A stretch of 64,000 nt of DNA, taken from assembly GCA_003952965.2 (NCBI GenBank), contig CM025856.1, positions 25,057,614 through 25,121,613 of the forward strand, written 5' to 3'. This document shows positions 50,301 through 59,421 of the stretch, piece after piece; positions within the stretch are counted from its first letter, which is position 1; each line of letters starts with the position of its first letter. The translations under genes and the position numbers were made by a program. This stretch comes from Morella rubra (lineage: Eukaryota > Streptophyta > Magnoliopsida > Fagales > Myricaceae). The notes below the pieces were generated by a model, which was not told the origin of the DNA, did not search any database, and saw only the letters and a list, made by a program, of their open reading frames with translations.

Positions 50301-53300
50301 AGCTTAACAACACCACCATCACTAACATGCACATGGAGCTCTTGGCTTCGACTCGAAAACTCCAGGAAAAACCCATCAGAAACAACCCCAAACTAACGGC
50401 AGAACAATGAAAGACAGCAGGAAACCCAGACTAAGCTAATGGCATAACAATGCCGGAAAAAACTGGATTAACGATCGAACCCACCACCCATCAGAGGGGT
50501 GAAGTCTGACGTGAATAAATTACATACACAACAAAGAACTAACCTTGAACTTCCATATCAACCACAGATTTCAGAACCGCCCATAAGTTCCAAATAAAGG
50601 ATTTGTGAAGTTTGAGTGAACTTCACAAGTCCTTTATTTGGAACTTATGGGCGAGGTATTTTCTCCACAGTAGTATTTCTTTATGAAAGTATATCTTCAT
50701 TGAGTCATTTATAGATTTCATCTACCATCACTAGAATATCTTCAAAATAAACAATAAGGGCATTCACCTTCCCTCGTGGACAATGACGAATAAACCATGT
50801 CTGATCAGATTGACTATGTGTTCCTCATTGTTAAAAGGAAATACGCATATGTCCAATATGTCTACCACGTGTCATGGAGTGATTGGGAGTTATCAAGCAA
50901 GTGTTAAACAGTAAATATGACTTCCAAAATACCAGGAGCACCTCAGGGAAGTCTTGAATATTTGTTTAAGGAGTACCTAAGAAGTGCACCTGACACAAAT
51001 AAAGTAGCTAAAGAAAGTGTTTCAGGCTATTTAAGAACGGGGATTTTGGTATCATCAAAGCATGCTAAGACAAATTGTGAGCATCGTAGCAATTTTCCAA
51101 GATCTGTGGGAGAACTCTCTTTGCATCCTTATCACATCCAATGCCTAGATAATACAAATTCCCTGATTTGAAGCAAGTCTACTTCAAAAGATGCATCATA
51201 ACTAGACGTGCTCCAAGCCTGAGATTACAGGATAATTAAATTGAAAGCTTACTCTCCAGAATCATTATAAAAGTAATAATATCAGGAAGTTTAACCATCT
51301 GAATGATCATAGAAGGAAACAACCTTACACCATGATTATTTATTTATGAAAAGATTAAGGCCTTTGATTGAAACAGGTGGGCTTGGTGAGTGCTTTATGC
51401 TTATGGGAGATCTTGCGGCACGAAGTGTAAGACTACCATAAAAAAGGTAAATGACTTCATTTGAAAAGACTACCGATGATACGATTCTAGGACCTATACA
51501 TCAAATTTAACAGGAAAAAAAAACAATTTAGACAAAAGACCATCTATTGTGAAATTACAAAAATGATAGACTCTATACTGTAGTGTAATCTTTTAACCTT
51601 CTTGCATGAAGTAATCGCAAATACTAGCACCAATAACAAACCTACAATTTGTCGATTAAAACAAAGATGAAAAAGGCCAGCCAAGAACACGAATGTGTTA
51701 TAATGCACAAGAACCTGAAGTATAGAGTCCACCTCCCGAATGTGTGATAAAAATTTATTACCCAGACCCTGCAATGAGAAAATTAAGAAGAAGTTCAGTT
51801 GAGGCAAGAAAACCTGTTTGCCCTGTAAACCTTAAGAAAGGCAATGGTGTTATTAATAAGACTAAGTTGACTACTGGATGACATGAAAAGCATGCTAGAA
51901 TTGGTAAAAGATAAACAAAATCACCTCCCCTTGATTGGCACCCTTCACAAGCCCAGCAATATCTACAAACTCTATGGATGCTGGGACCACTCGCTGAGAT
52001 TTGCTAAGATCAGAAAGTACTTGGAGACGCGGATCTGGAACAGCAACAGTCCCTACATTTGGCTCTATTGTGCAAAAGGGAAAATTAGCAGCTTGAGCTT
52101 TTCCATTCTCAACCTAGAACAATTACAACATGTCAATAAAAAGTATACATAGAAAAGACTGATTACGGATTTATGATATTTTATGATCTCAAACTAGGAG
52201 ATTTGAATTGTCAAGCAACTTGATCAACGCAAGAAGAAGAAACAAGCAAGAAGATACATGGTACAATTTAAAAGCAAGCGGCCATATAAGCAACCATAAA
52301 AACAAATTCGTTAGATCGATTTAAAAGCAAGTGGTCATATAAGCAACCACAAAAATGAATTCGTTAGATTGGTGGATATGTTAATTCGATAATGCAAAGC
52401 CTACTTTCTTACATGAAAACATTACTTTAGCCCCCACACTAAAATCTACTTATTGTTATGTCTTAGATAAAAGATTCCATCAATCAATCAACATATGCAC
52501 AATTTAATGCACATAGGTTAGTGTACATCCATGAGCCATATTACAAACTAGTATCATTATGTTATTTAACTTTGAAACTTTGGGGAGCAATACAATGAAT
52601 TTTAAGGGCATGTTCGTTTTGCAATAGTATTATAAAATACAATGAATGTAACAAAATTCACAAAACAAACATCCAATACATCAAAAAATCCTACACAAAC
52701 ACCAATACCTTTTCACACAAACTCTAATAATTTTCAAAAAAAAATTCTAACAAATATTCTCTCTCCATACTTTTTCACCAAACTCCAATACTTTTTTATT
52801 AAAAAATTACGTCAAATCATTCTCTCTACACCTTTTTACAAACTCCAATAAAAATTAAATATCTTTAAAACTTTTCACCAATTTTTACACAAAAACTATA
52901 AAACTTAATCTACATAAATATTCACAATTCTATCAAAAATCCACAATTTTTTTATAAAACAAACATCCCTTAAGAGAAGAAGTGAGAGCATTTGGTAACA
53001 TACCAAGACTCCTTCCCCCCCCCCCCCCCAGCCTCCTCCTTCCCAACCAAAAAATATATCATAGAAAAACATCAGTGCCACAAAGAGGGGCAAGATGATC
53101 CTTTGTGTATTTGGTGGGTTATTTGGAGGGAGAGGAATGGGAGGTGTTTTGAGAACTCTTCCTTGTCTTTGGAATGGTTGAGGGGTTTGTTGTTGAGTTC
53201 CCTTTTTCTTTGGGCCAATGCTGTTTTGGGCTCTCCTTTTCTGATTTTGCTGATTTTCTTAGCTTTGTAGCTTGTTTGGAGTAGGTTTTCAGTATAGCTC

Positions 53301-56300
53301 TTTCTACTGTTACCTAATTTTTTTTTCAATAAAGTTCTTCTTACTTATCAAAAAAAAAAAAAGGGGCAGGACATTTAAGGAAATACATCAACTTGACAAA
53401 AGCACTCAGGAATATTTTCTCATCAGCAAAATGGAAAAGATATACAAAATTGCTGGCAAAGGAAAACTATGGGACCAAGGTGAATGCCATAAAGAACTCG
53501 TGGTAAAAGATATGCATGAAAAAAATTAGAATACATTCTCTTTACATTAATAGTACCAAGAACAAGTGGACTCCTCTTGTTATCCTTCTTCCTAAAGATC
53601 ATCTTTGTAGATATGTAACAATCAAAGGAAACGTTAGCCACATCTCCGCTTTAAATTCAAAAGGACAAGGTCAAAAGAACTAGTCAATCTTGTTTATAAA
53701 GCCCTTTTGGAATCTCTTTGTACATTATAAGTCTCAGTTCTACCAAGTACGAAACCAATTTGGGACTTGGACTTATATCATTTGTTTCTCATTATTTCTC
53801 ATCTCCCACTCCATGTGGGACTCAAGGTATTATATATATGTTAGCAATGAATCTATATGGACTATCTTTTCTACTTAGAGAAATAGATATAGAAAAAATA
53901 TTTAGAAAATGTTAAATATGTTTATGACGTTGGCCTTGGGGAAACCGGATAAGCAATTCAAGAATGTAAGATAACCAACATAGGCTGTGTTTGTTTACTA
54001 AAATTTTAGTTATTCTAAAATTTTAACATAGTAAAATAATTACAATATAATCTCTTCTTCCTATCAAATCATTACTTTTTACTATAATAAATATAAAAAA
54101 TTCATTCCAACAATATCTCTCTTCACTTTTTCACCAATTTCAATACCCTAAAATTTTAACCTCCCCAAAATTTTAACACTCAAACACAACCATAGTTACT
54201 CTCAATCTCCACGTAGGACTCGGGGTGTTACAATCTCTCCCTTAAATCATTGACGTCCTCGTCAGAGCTGCCAAGCCTGCAAATTTTTTTTAGTTGTCAC
54301 TAAGCCGCTCTGATACCGTTTGTAATAACCTAAGGATGCGCTAGCCACATATGCTGCATTTTAACTCCAAAATAACTAGTCAATATTGCTTTTGAAATCC
54401 CTTTGAATCATTATAAGTCTCAGTTCTATCCAATAAGAAACCAATTTTTGGACTAAGACTTGTATCGTTCTTATCTCATTACTTCTCATCTCACTCCATC
54501 TAGGACTCGTGATGTTACATATAAATATTAGCTATGAATCTATCTAAACTATCTTCTCTATAGAGAGAAATGGATGTAGAAAAAAAAATCTAGAAAATGT
54601 TAAATATGTGTACGACGTTTTCCCTTCGGGAGACCAAATAAGCAGTTCAAGAATGTAAGGTAACCAACCTTGTTATTCTCAGTCTCCTTAGTTGGATAGC
54701 TATGATGCACTGGACATGAAAGGGAAATAGGCAGATTCTTTCTCATAATGGAATCTAATACAAATATTCAACTCAACCTCGGGCCAAGTATCCTTATTTT
54801 TTTTCCAAGAAAGGAAGGAGAAAACAGGAATAGGGCAAGGAGATTGCAATACTTGATGCCTCCACACCTACTCAATCTCTCTCTCCCCCCCCCCCCCCTC
54901 CTCCACAAATGACCAACATGGACAAGTTCGGGCTCCTCATCTTTACAGTTATTTATGAAGATCTCTATCTATCTAGTAACAAGTCTAACTATGCAGCTTC
55001 AACTCACCCCAGATAGAAATGCCCCAACAATACGTACCCAACAAAAAATATAATGTGAAGGTTTTTCTTCGAGGGAAAATAATTGCTTCCAAAATGAATG
55101 ATAACCTTTCCGCTCTCGTTCTCCTTGATTGATAGCTGCAATGCAATAAAATGAAAGGAAATGCCAGTTTCTTGTTCCAGATTGCACTTATTGGAATTCA
55201 TCCTAAACCTCAGATTCAACTAATCCATTTCTACGAAAGTAAAAGAGAAAACAGGCAAAGGGGAGGAGGGATAAACAATAGTTCCTTTATTGCATCCAAG
55301 ACCTGAAGGTGATCTTTGCAAAGGTCAATGTCCAGCTTCCCTCCTCAGCCCTACCCCCTTGTAGTGAAAAGCAACAAGATTGAGGTGGGCCTGGATCTTA
55401 ATCATTTTTGCAAATAATGGCAGATCTGGATTATGAGGCTAGAATCATTTAATTAGCCAACAATCGCAGATAAGATGACCATAGAAGGTGTAAGTGTTGC
55501 AGGATAGAAGGTGGGGATGACATTGTAGAAAGGATGGAAAAACAATTGGCGGGATGGAAAGGTATGTATTTGTCTAAAGGAGGAAGAATCACGCTCATCA
55601 AATCAGCTCTTTCTAGTCTTCTAACTTATTTCACATCATTGTTTCCTATTCTGGTTAGGGTGGCAAAAAGATTGGAGAAGATTCAAAGGGATTTCCTTTG
55701 ATGTAGTGATTGATGTGACCATAAATTCCATCTTTTGAATTGGGGTAAGGTTTGTTCTCCTATTTGGGAGGGGGGGTTGGGTGTTAAGAGCCTCATTTTA
55801 TTCAACAAATCTTTGCTGGGTAAATGGTTATGGCGCTTTACTAATGAGAGGGATAGACTATGGAGGATAGTTATAGAATAAAAGTATAGGAGTATGGCGG
55901 GAGGGTGGAGTACTTTATTGATGTGTGGTTCTTATGGAGTAAGTTTATGGAGGTCCATTAGCAAAGGTTGGGATGTTTTTAGCAAGCAAATTCGGTTTGT
56001 GGCGGGAACTGGATCCCGGGTTAGAGTTTGGCTAGATTGGTGGTGTGATGACAAACCATTGTGTCTTGCTTTTCCATTATTCTATTCATTGTCCCGGAGT
56101 AAAGAGGCTTTGGTGGCGGACTTTTTGGTGGAAGCTTCTGGCAATTTTGTATGGAATGTTCAATTCTCTAGATCAGCAAATTACTAGGAGGTGGAGGAAT
56201 TCTCGGCTTTTTTCTCCCTCTTGTATGGTAAGGTTCTTAGAAGAGGGGAGGCAGACAAGATGAAATGGTTGGGCTCTAAGGTTGGTGTATTTTCTGTTAA

Positions 56301-58150
56301 GTCGATGTATACTATCCTTGTGGGTGGGTATGGATTGTCTTTTCCTTGGCAATGTGTGAGGAGAACAAAATTTCATACGAAAGTGTCTTTCTTTGTTTGG
56401 GAGGCAGCACATGGGAGAATTTTAACAATTGATAATTTGTGGAGGGGTATGTGCATTGCTGATTGGTGCTTTCTTTGTAAAAATGATGGGGAATCTGTTG
56501 AGCATGTGTTACTTCACTATCCGTTGGCAAGAGGGTTATGGGTGCATCTGTTAAGTATTTTGAACTTTCTGTGGGTTATGCCTGATATAGTGAGTGATGT
56601 GTTGTGGAGTTGGAAGTGAAAGTTAGTAAACCCTTTGGCTAAAGCTATTTGGAAGATGATTCCTTTATGTATTTGGTGAAGCTTGTGGCATGAGAGTAAT
56701 AGTAGATGTTTTGAAGACTCAGCTTTATCTTTGGAAAGGTTGCAGGGTGTTATGGTTCAATCCCTTTTCTTTTGGGCCAATGCGGTGTTGAGATACCCTT
56801 TTTTAGATTTTCAAGATTCTCTTAGTTATTTTGTTTGTATGGTTTAGGTGATTTCGTTATAGCCCCTAGTACCATTTACATAATAATAGAAGGTGGGGAA
56901 GGAAAAGACAAAGGCATCTCCGTTTTTAAGCCAAGCTACAGAGCTGTCAAACTAATCTTTCCTCGAGATTATTCTAACAAGAGGACAACCATTTCTTTCC
57001 AAGTACTTGTACTAACACACAACCTCAACCCTAAAATTGGATTGCCATGCAGAATGCCTTTTTTAACCCTCTACTTCCAAAACAACTTACAATATTTACT
57101 ACTAAAAAGCATTATGAGCAAGATGATTAATAAATTCTAATATGGCTATCATAACACCCTTTCAAGAGGCCTATGACGCCAATAATTTTTAAATTGCCTA
57201 CTAGATAACAATGATACTAACAACTAGTAGTCTAGAAGTCATCTTTAGTGTCAACATTTGCGTTTCCTTTTTCCCCAGAGAAAGCAGTGAATACAATGGA
57301 AGAAGACACCAGAAGATGAGCCTCAACTTTTCTCAGTCCACCACAACAAAGTAACAGAGACACCAGAAAGATAAAATTTCTAGATTTATAACAACCTGTA
57401 TTCCCATTAGCAGTTAGTCATATACAACAACACAATTGTCCCGTTAATTAGATGGGAAGGGTGCAGAACCCTACTTTCCTCACCTACTCTTTGGATAGCG
57501 ATCAAACTTAGGAAAAAGAAAATAAAATCCTAAAAATTCATAATTTGTTCAAATGCCGGGCACAGAGAAAATTAGTTTTCTCATTAAAGTGGCCCGCGAG
57601 AAAATAGAGTACCTAAATAAATTGATGCAAATTTCCTTATAACCCATCGTTCAATGGAGGACTTAGTTTCTCAGGAAACAGTTAGAGCTTCGAACGACAA
57701 TAAACTTTGGGTTGTTTTGAGAATTAATAAATTAAAATACATGAATCAAATTATCCTAAAAATGCAACACCCTCAATTAGAAGTCCTTTCTGAACTCTTT
57801 AAGGTCCAAAATTCTCAACAACGCAATAGATACAGACAGAAACATAAATATGTAGATATACATATTGAGAAAGACGGATAAAGGCAAGGAAGGGAAACAA
57901 AAACAGAAAGAGAAAGATGACTTACGACGGCGTTGAAGAGAGTAGATTTGCCGACATTAGGGAGGCCAACAATGCCGGCTTTGAGACTCATGCTAATTTT
58001 GGAGGACAGGGAAGAGAACCGCCGCCTGATTCCCATATATCCCACGAAGTGAGGCTTCTCCCTGAGGAGGAGAGAATGATTTATGGACGCTGATGACTTC
58101 AATGGATGGACGATTGCCGGAATTAGGTGACCGCAAGCTATCCTCACCAT
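23373..58150 (-). CDS. ychF: YchF/OLA1-type P-loop NTPase, organellar form, 11 exons
   Basis: Exons: 58150-57926, 52113-51925, 51768-51715, 45760-45650, 44105-44043, 29722-29468, 29156-29010, 28928-28901, 27953-27883, 24737-24678, 23441-23373. All borders are GT/AG, and the exons total 1272 nt in one frame, giving 423 residues. An N-terminal extension of about 53 residues, rich in Arg/Ser and poor in acids, suggests import into chloroplast or mitochondrion; [17 protein letters not shown] (P-loop) follows. G3 is DIAGLVKGA. The base-specificity loop reads NVAE rather than NKxD, as in YchF/OLA1 proteins that prefer ATP. A coiled-coil helical insert and a C-terminal TGS domain ending LFRFNV complete the family order. 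Members bind ribosomes and affect translation and stress responses. Introns 1, 3, 5 and 9 are 5.8, 5.95, 14.3 and 3.1 kb and are filled with transposons, yet no exon is damaged. A possible AATAAA signal lies near 23155. Confidence 0.93.
24028..24473. repeat. 446-bp dispersed repeat, copy 2
   Basis: Lies in intron 10 of the YchF gene. It matches 14008-14453 over the same 446 bp with a few percent substitutions, same orientation. No coding capacity was recognised. Confidence 0.8.
24890..25171 (-). mobile_element. TRIM (terminal-repeat retrotransposon in miniature)
   Basis: Two 79-bp direct repeats (24890-24968 and 25093-25171) flank about 124 bp. On the minus strand the right repeat runs TGTTAGAGAATATAATTC to GATTTACA, and TGGTATCAGAGC, the initiator-Met tRNA primer site, follows at once. 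Flanks are AATCC and AAACC, a near 5-bp target duplication. There is no coding region. It sits in YchF intron 9. Confidence 0.8.
25259..26828 (-). mobile_element. L1-type LINE, 5'-truncated with internal deletion
   Basis: The 3' end is a poly(A) tail (T run at 25259). Reading back: a C-terminal piece with [14 protein letters not shown], a zf-RVT region ([35 protein letters not shown]), then reverse transcriptase at 26828-26436 with [19 protein letters not shown] and [14 protein letters not shown]. The FADD catalytic block is missing: the frame jumps from the SRGL region to KFHLVKWE. It lies in YchF intron 9 and is close to the copy at 46180. Non-functional. Confidence 0.85.
26829..27882. other. 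Remainder of YchF intron 9
   Basis: No transposon ends, protein domains or repeats recognised between the LINE and the donor site at 27882. Confidence 0.5.
29318..29435. repeat. 59-bp perfect tandem duplication
   Basis: Two identical 59-bp units (29318-29376 and 29377-29435) starting TGTATAGAAACGCAAGC, in YchF intron 6. Identity implies a recent event or an assembly artefact. Confidence 0.9.
29953..30190 (+). repeat. 5' LTR of the Copia element
   Basis: 238 bp, TG...CA. Contains a TATA-like TATAAATAG near 30119 typical of an LTR promoter, and is followed directly by the primer site. Confidence 0.93.
30340..30900 (+). pseudogene. Copia gag relic
   Basis: An open frame from 30340 reads [19 protein letters not shown] and later [17 protein letters not shown], the standard UBN2-type Copia gag N-terminal domain. 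The frame breaks near 30690 and continues degenerate. A remnant CCHC knuckle, [11 protein letters not shown], lies near 31024. It would package element RNA if intact. Confidence 0.8.
31290..32540 (+). pseudogene. Copia protease and integrase relic
   Basis: [12 protein letters not shown] near 31312 corresponds to the aspartic protease start (DSG retained, usual Ala/Ser replaced). LWHFVMGHP near 31720 is the GAG-pre-integrase HxxH-type motif. The integrase core shows [14 protein letters not shown] near 31905, RTDNGT near 32083 and TPQQNGVAE near 32166, the last followed by TGA. Several stops make it inactive. Confidence 0.82.
32740..33951 (+). pseudogene. Copia reverse transcriptase relic
   Basis: A 271-codon frame (32740-33555) holds the RT start ([59 protein letters not shown]). 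The catalytic YVDD is at 33549-33560 in a shifted frame, followed by [11 protein letters not shown] and a stop. The tail [16 protein letters not shown] runs up to the LINE insertion after 33951. Confidence 0.9.
33952..39703 (+). mobile_element. L1-type LINE, near full length, inserted in the Copia element
   Basis: Flanked by AGAAG(C/T)GGTGTACA (33938-33951 and 39704-39717), a 14-bp target duplication with one mismatch that splits the Copia RT/RNase H region. ORF1-like frame begins at 34057 ([14 protein letters not shown]). The ORF2 endonuclease begins at ATG 36009 ([14 protein letters not shown]) with shifts. Reverse transcriptase spans about 37130-38545 ([46 protein letters not shown], catalytic FADD near 38067). 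zf-RVT lies near 39060-39330 ([20 protein letters not shown]). It ends TTATCAAAAA. In-frame stops (for example near 37793, 38265 and 38543) show it is dead. It is the longest LINE here at 5.75 kb. Confidence 0.92.
39704..40015 (+). pseudogene. Copia RNase H relic (3' part of split pol)
   Basis: The frame resumes after the LINE as [18 protein letters not shown], then [10 protein letters not shown] and [12 protein letters not shown], the Copia RNase H signature. It continues to a stop near 40005. Joined across the LINE it follows directly from the RT tail, confirming the LINE as the later insertion. Confidence 0.9.
40252..40490 (+). repeat. 3' LTR of the Copia element
   Basis: 239 bp, preceded by the purine tract and followed by the CTTCT target duplication. 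A 17-nt phrase, ccacttatcatattgtc, occurs both just before the element (29932-29948) and just after it (40509-40525). Confidence 0.93.
41575..41960 (+). pseudogene. Copia reverse transcriptase fragment
   Basis: In changing frames the DNA reads [12 protein letters not shown] near 41605 (a YVDD-type site) and then YAVSVVSQF near 41685, the order seen in Copia RT. No LTRs are nearby. It is an older, unrelated remnant in YchF intron 5. Confidence 0.55.
42216..42838. repeat. Long inverted repeat built from two LINE 3' ends
   Basis: The left arm (42216-42490) is a minus-oriented LINE 3' end starting at its tail. The right arm (42560-42838) is a plus-oriented copy of the same segment, ending in poly(A). 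By hand the arms agree at well over 90 percent, almost perfectly near the centre, with a 69-nt spacer. As a result both strands encode nearly the same frame ([20 protein letters not shown]). It lies in YchF intron 5 and would fold into a hairpin of about 275 bp in the pre-mRNA. Confidence 0.93.
42839..44042. other. Remainder of YchF intron 5
   Basis: AT-rich sequence between the LINE palindrome and exon 5. Short frames only; no domain or terminal repeat recognised. Confidence 0.5.
44496..45388 (-). mobile_element. 5'-truncated LINE (zf-RVT and 3' end)
   Basis: A poly(A) tail (T run 44496-44507) followed on the minus strand by the LINE C terminus ([16 protein letters not shown]), zf-RVT ([35 protein letters not shown]) and part of the linker before it. 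It stops near 45388. It is in YchF intron 4. The flanks GAACCGGGTTAA and AAACCGAGTATA are only weakly alike, so the target duplication is unproven. Confidence 0.85.
46180..50510 (-). mobile_element. LINE, near complete, with inverted reverse transcriptase block
   Basis: The tail is at 46180-46191. From there to about 46960 the minus strand carries the LINE 3' end and zf-RVT ([15 protein letters not shown]), close to the copy at 25259. From about 46961 to 47915 the reverse transcriptase lies on the plus strand ([43 protein letters not shown] near 47630). From about 47918 the minus strand resumes with endonuclease ([36 protein letters not shown]) and ORF1-like sequence to about 50450. The 5' limit is approximate. 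It lies in YchF intron 3 and is inactive. Confidence 0.85.
50578..50653. repeat. 76-bp near-perfect hairpin
   Basis: Arms of 35 nt (50578-50612 and 50619-50653) around a 6-nt loop (tgagtg). The plus-strand RNA would pair fully apart from one G-U; the minus strand has one A-C mismatch. The arms read cgcccataagttccaaataa and its complement. It lies in YchF intron 3 just upstream of the LINE 5' end. Confidence 0.9.
50654..51714. other. Remainder of YchF intron 3
   Basis: Between the hairpin and exon 3. The plus-strand frame at 50917-51171 has weak resemblance to Copia pol-type peptides, but no diagnostic motif is present, so I call nothing here. Confidence 0.4.
52603..52971. mobile_element. MITE candidate
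   Basis: The left end reads AAGGGCATGTTCGTTTT and the reverse complement of the right end reads TAAGGGATGTTTGTTTT. It is about 370 bp and AT-rich with no coding. It lies in YchF intron 1. Confidence 0.55.
53096..53361 (+). mobile_element. LINE 3'-end fragment
   Basis: Encodes [17 protein letters not shown] and ends in the family tail CTTACTTATCA plus poly(A). Flanked by AGGGGCAAGA and AGGGGCAGGA (53086-53095, 53362-53371), a 10-bp target duplication with one mismatch. It is a severely 5'-truncated insertion of about 266 bp in YchF intron 1. Confidence 0.85.
53614..54690 (-). mobile_element. Short non-coding LTR element (TRIM/SMART-like) carrying a MITE
   Basis: Direct repeats begin at 53614 (TGTAACAATCAAAGGAAACG) and 54321 (TGTAATAACCTAAGGATGCG) and align for about 350 bp. 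Next to the right repeat is GCTCTGATACCGTT (54307-54320), the reverse complement of an initiator-Met-type primer site, fixing minus orientation. The left repeat is split by a MITE at 53984-54193 and resumes to about 54231, ending GGTGTTACA. The internal region is under 100 bp and non-coding. The right boundary is approximate. Confidence 0.65.
53984..54193. mobile_element. MITE candidate inside a TRIM LTR
   Basis: Ends are GGCTGTGTTTGTTTACTAAA and, as reverse complement, GGTTGTGTTTGAGTGTTAAA. It is about 210 bp, AT-rich, and interrupts the left LTR of the surrounding element. ATA abuts both sides. Confidence 0.65.
54691..55503. other. YchF intron 1, no feature recognised
   Basis: Contains a C homopolymer near 54885-54898 and short frames only. 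Confidence 0.45.
55518..56885 (+). mobile_element. 5'-truncated LINE with perfect target duplication
   Basis: Flanked by ATAGAAGGTGGGGA at 55504-55517 and 56886-56899, a perfect 14-bp duplication. It encodes the region after the RT ([18 protein letters not shown]), then [14 protein letters not shown], zf-RVT ([34 protein letters not shown]) and the C terminus, with several stops. No poly(A) is left at its 3' end. It lies in YchF intron 1. Confidence 0.9.
56900..57925. other. YchF intron 1, proximal part
   Basis: From the LINE to the exon 1 donor. No repeats or domains recognised. The first intron directly follows the exon with the presequence and P-loop. Confidence 0.45.
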
Positions 58151-58472
58151 TGTTGCTGGCCAGGAAGACAGAGCGGGCTCTATCGTCTCCTATCCGTTGG
58201 AAGATTGAGGGAAAAGATGGCCACTGGAATCTTTTTGTTTCTCTGTTGTTATTTCTTTTTGTTTTGGTTCCTCGGCAACTTTTTTTCTCTCCTCGATTCG
58301 GATTTTAAAAATATTTCGTAAAAGCAGTTGATGGTGTTTGTTCTTTAAAATTTTGAGTTATTTAAAATTTTAGAGCATTGAAGTTAGTAAAAAAAATAAA
58401 AATAGATTTTTTATATTTATTTAGAATGAAAAGTTGTGATTTAACGAGGAGAGAGAATTTTAAAGAATTTTT
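58151..58472. other. Upstream region of the YchF gene
   Basis: Holds the presumed 5'UTR and promoter of YchF. No clear TATA box was seen on the minus strand. It is cut by the N gap. Confidence 0.4.
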
Positions 58473-58893
58473 NNNNNNNNNNNNNNNNNNNNNNNNNNNN
58501 NNNNNNNNNNNNNNNNNNNNNNNNNNNNNNNNNNNNNNNNNNNNNNNNNNNNNNNNNNNNNNNNNNNNNNNNNNNNNNNNNNNNNNNNNNNNNNNNNNNN
58601 NNNNNNNNNNNNNNNNNNNNNNNNNNNNNNNNNNNNNNNNNNNNNNNNNNNNNNNNNNNNNNNNNNNNNNNNNNNNNNNNNNNNNNNNNNNNNNNNNNNN
58701 NNNNNNNNNNNNNNNNNNNNNNNNNNNNNNNNNNNNNNNNNNNNNNNNNNNNNNNNNNNNNNNNNNNNNNNNNNNNNNNNNNNNNNNNNNNNNNNNNNNN
58801 NNNNNNNNNNNNNNNNNNNNNNNNNNNNNNNNNNNNNNNNNNNNNNNNNNNNNNNNNNNNNNNNNNNNNNNNNNNNNNNNNNNNNNNNNNNNN
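58473..58893. other. Assembly gap (421 N)
   Basis: A run of N between the YchF upstream region and the SnRK2 fragment. Its true length is unknown. Confidence 0.99.
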
Positions 58894-59421
58894 TTGCAAA
58901 TTGGCAACAACTAAAACAAGGCCTACCAATGAGGCATAAAATGCTTCACCCTAGCACCTTCTAATCACACCCAACAACCATCTACAGATGAAACTTCCTC
59001 TAGGTCTAGGTCTATCAGTTACTGACACAATTCTCTGTCCTAGCCCCACATCAAGTTCCGGGAATAATGATAACGCGAGGGGAGAAAAGCAGCGTCTCTA
59101 ATTTCTTATATTCATCATCTCATATTTTCTTCCAGATCTTACCATCAAGTGTATTACTAGCTTCATTTCCGACATCTACATTCCACTTTTCTAGCCCCTA
59201 CATATGAATGGGGAGATGAACCTATAAAATTGAGATTGGAATGGAACATTTGTCAGAGACAAAACCTGAGAAGACGGGGGGAACAGTCTGGAAGCAAGAA
59301 CAAGTACCCTATGTTGACAGATACCAAGTATTTTTCTTTAATCGAACAAAGAACAACAAGGACTACAAAGAATCTCCCCTAGTACTATGTTGAAAGTATA
59401 TTTGCACAATAGAATACATAC

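Noticed and set aside
44106-51714. The plus-strand reverse transcriptase at 46961-47915 as an independent LINE insertion
   Set aside because: It has no tail or target duplication of its own, and it supplies the very segment missing from the surrounding minus-strand LINE.
23373-58150. Idea that the YchF exons are scattered pseudogene pieces
   Set aside because: All eleven join in order and phase with canonical splice sites and no stop, which scattered fragments would not do.
58362-58929. Long frames across the N gap
   Set aside because: Made of undetermined bases; not evidence of coding.
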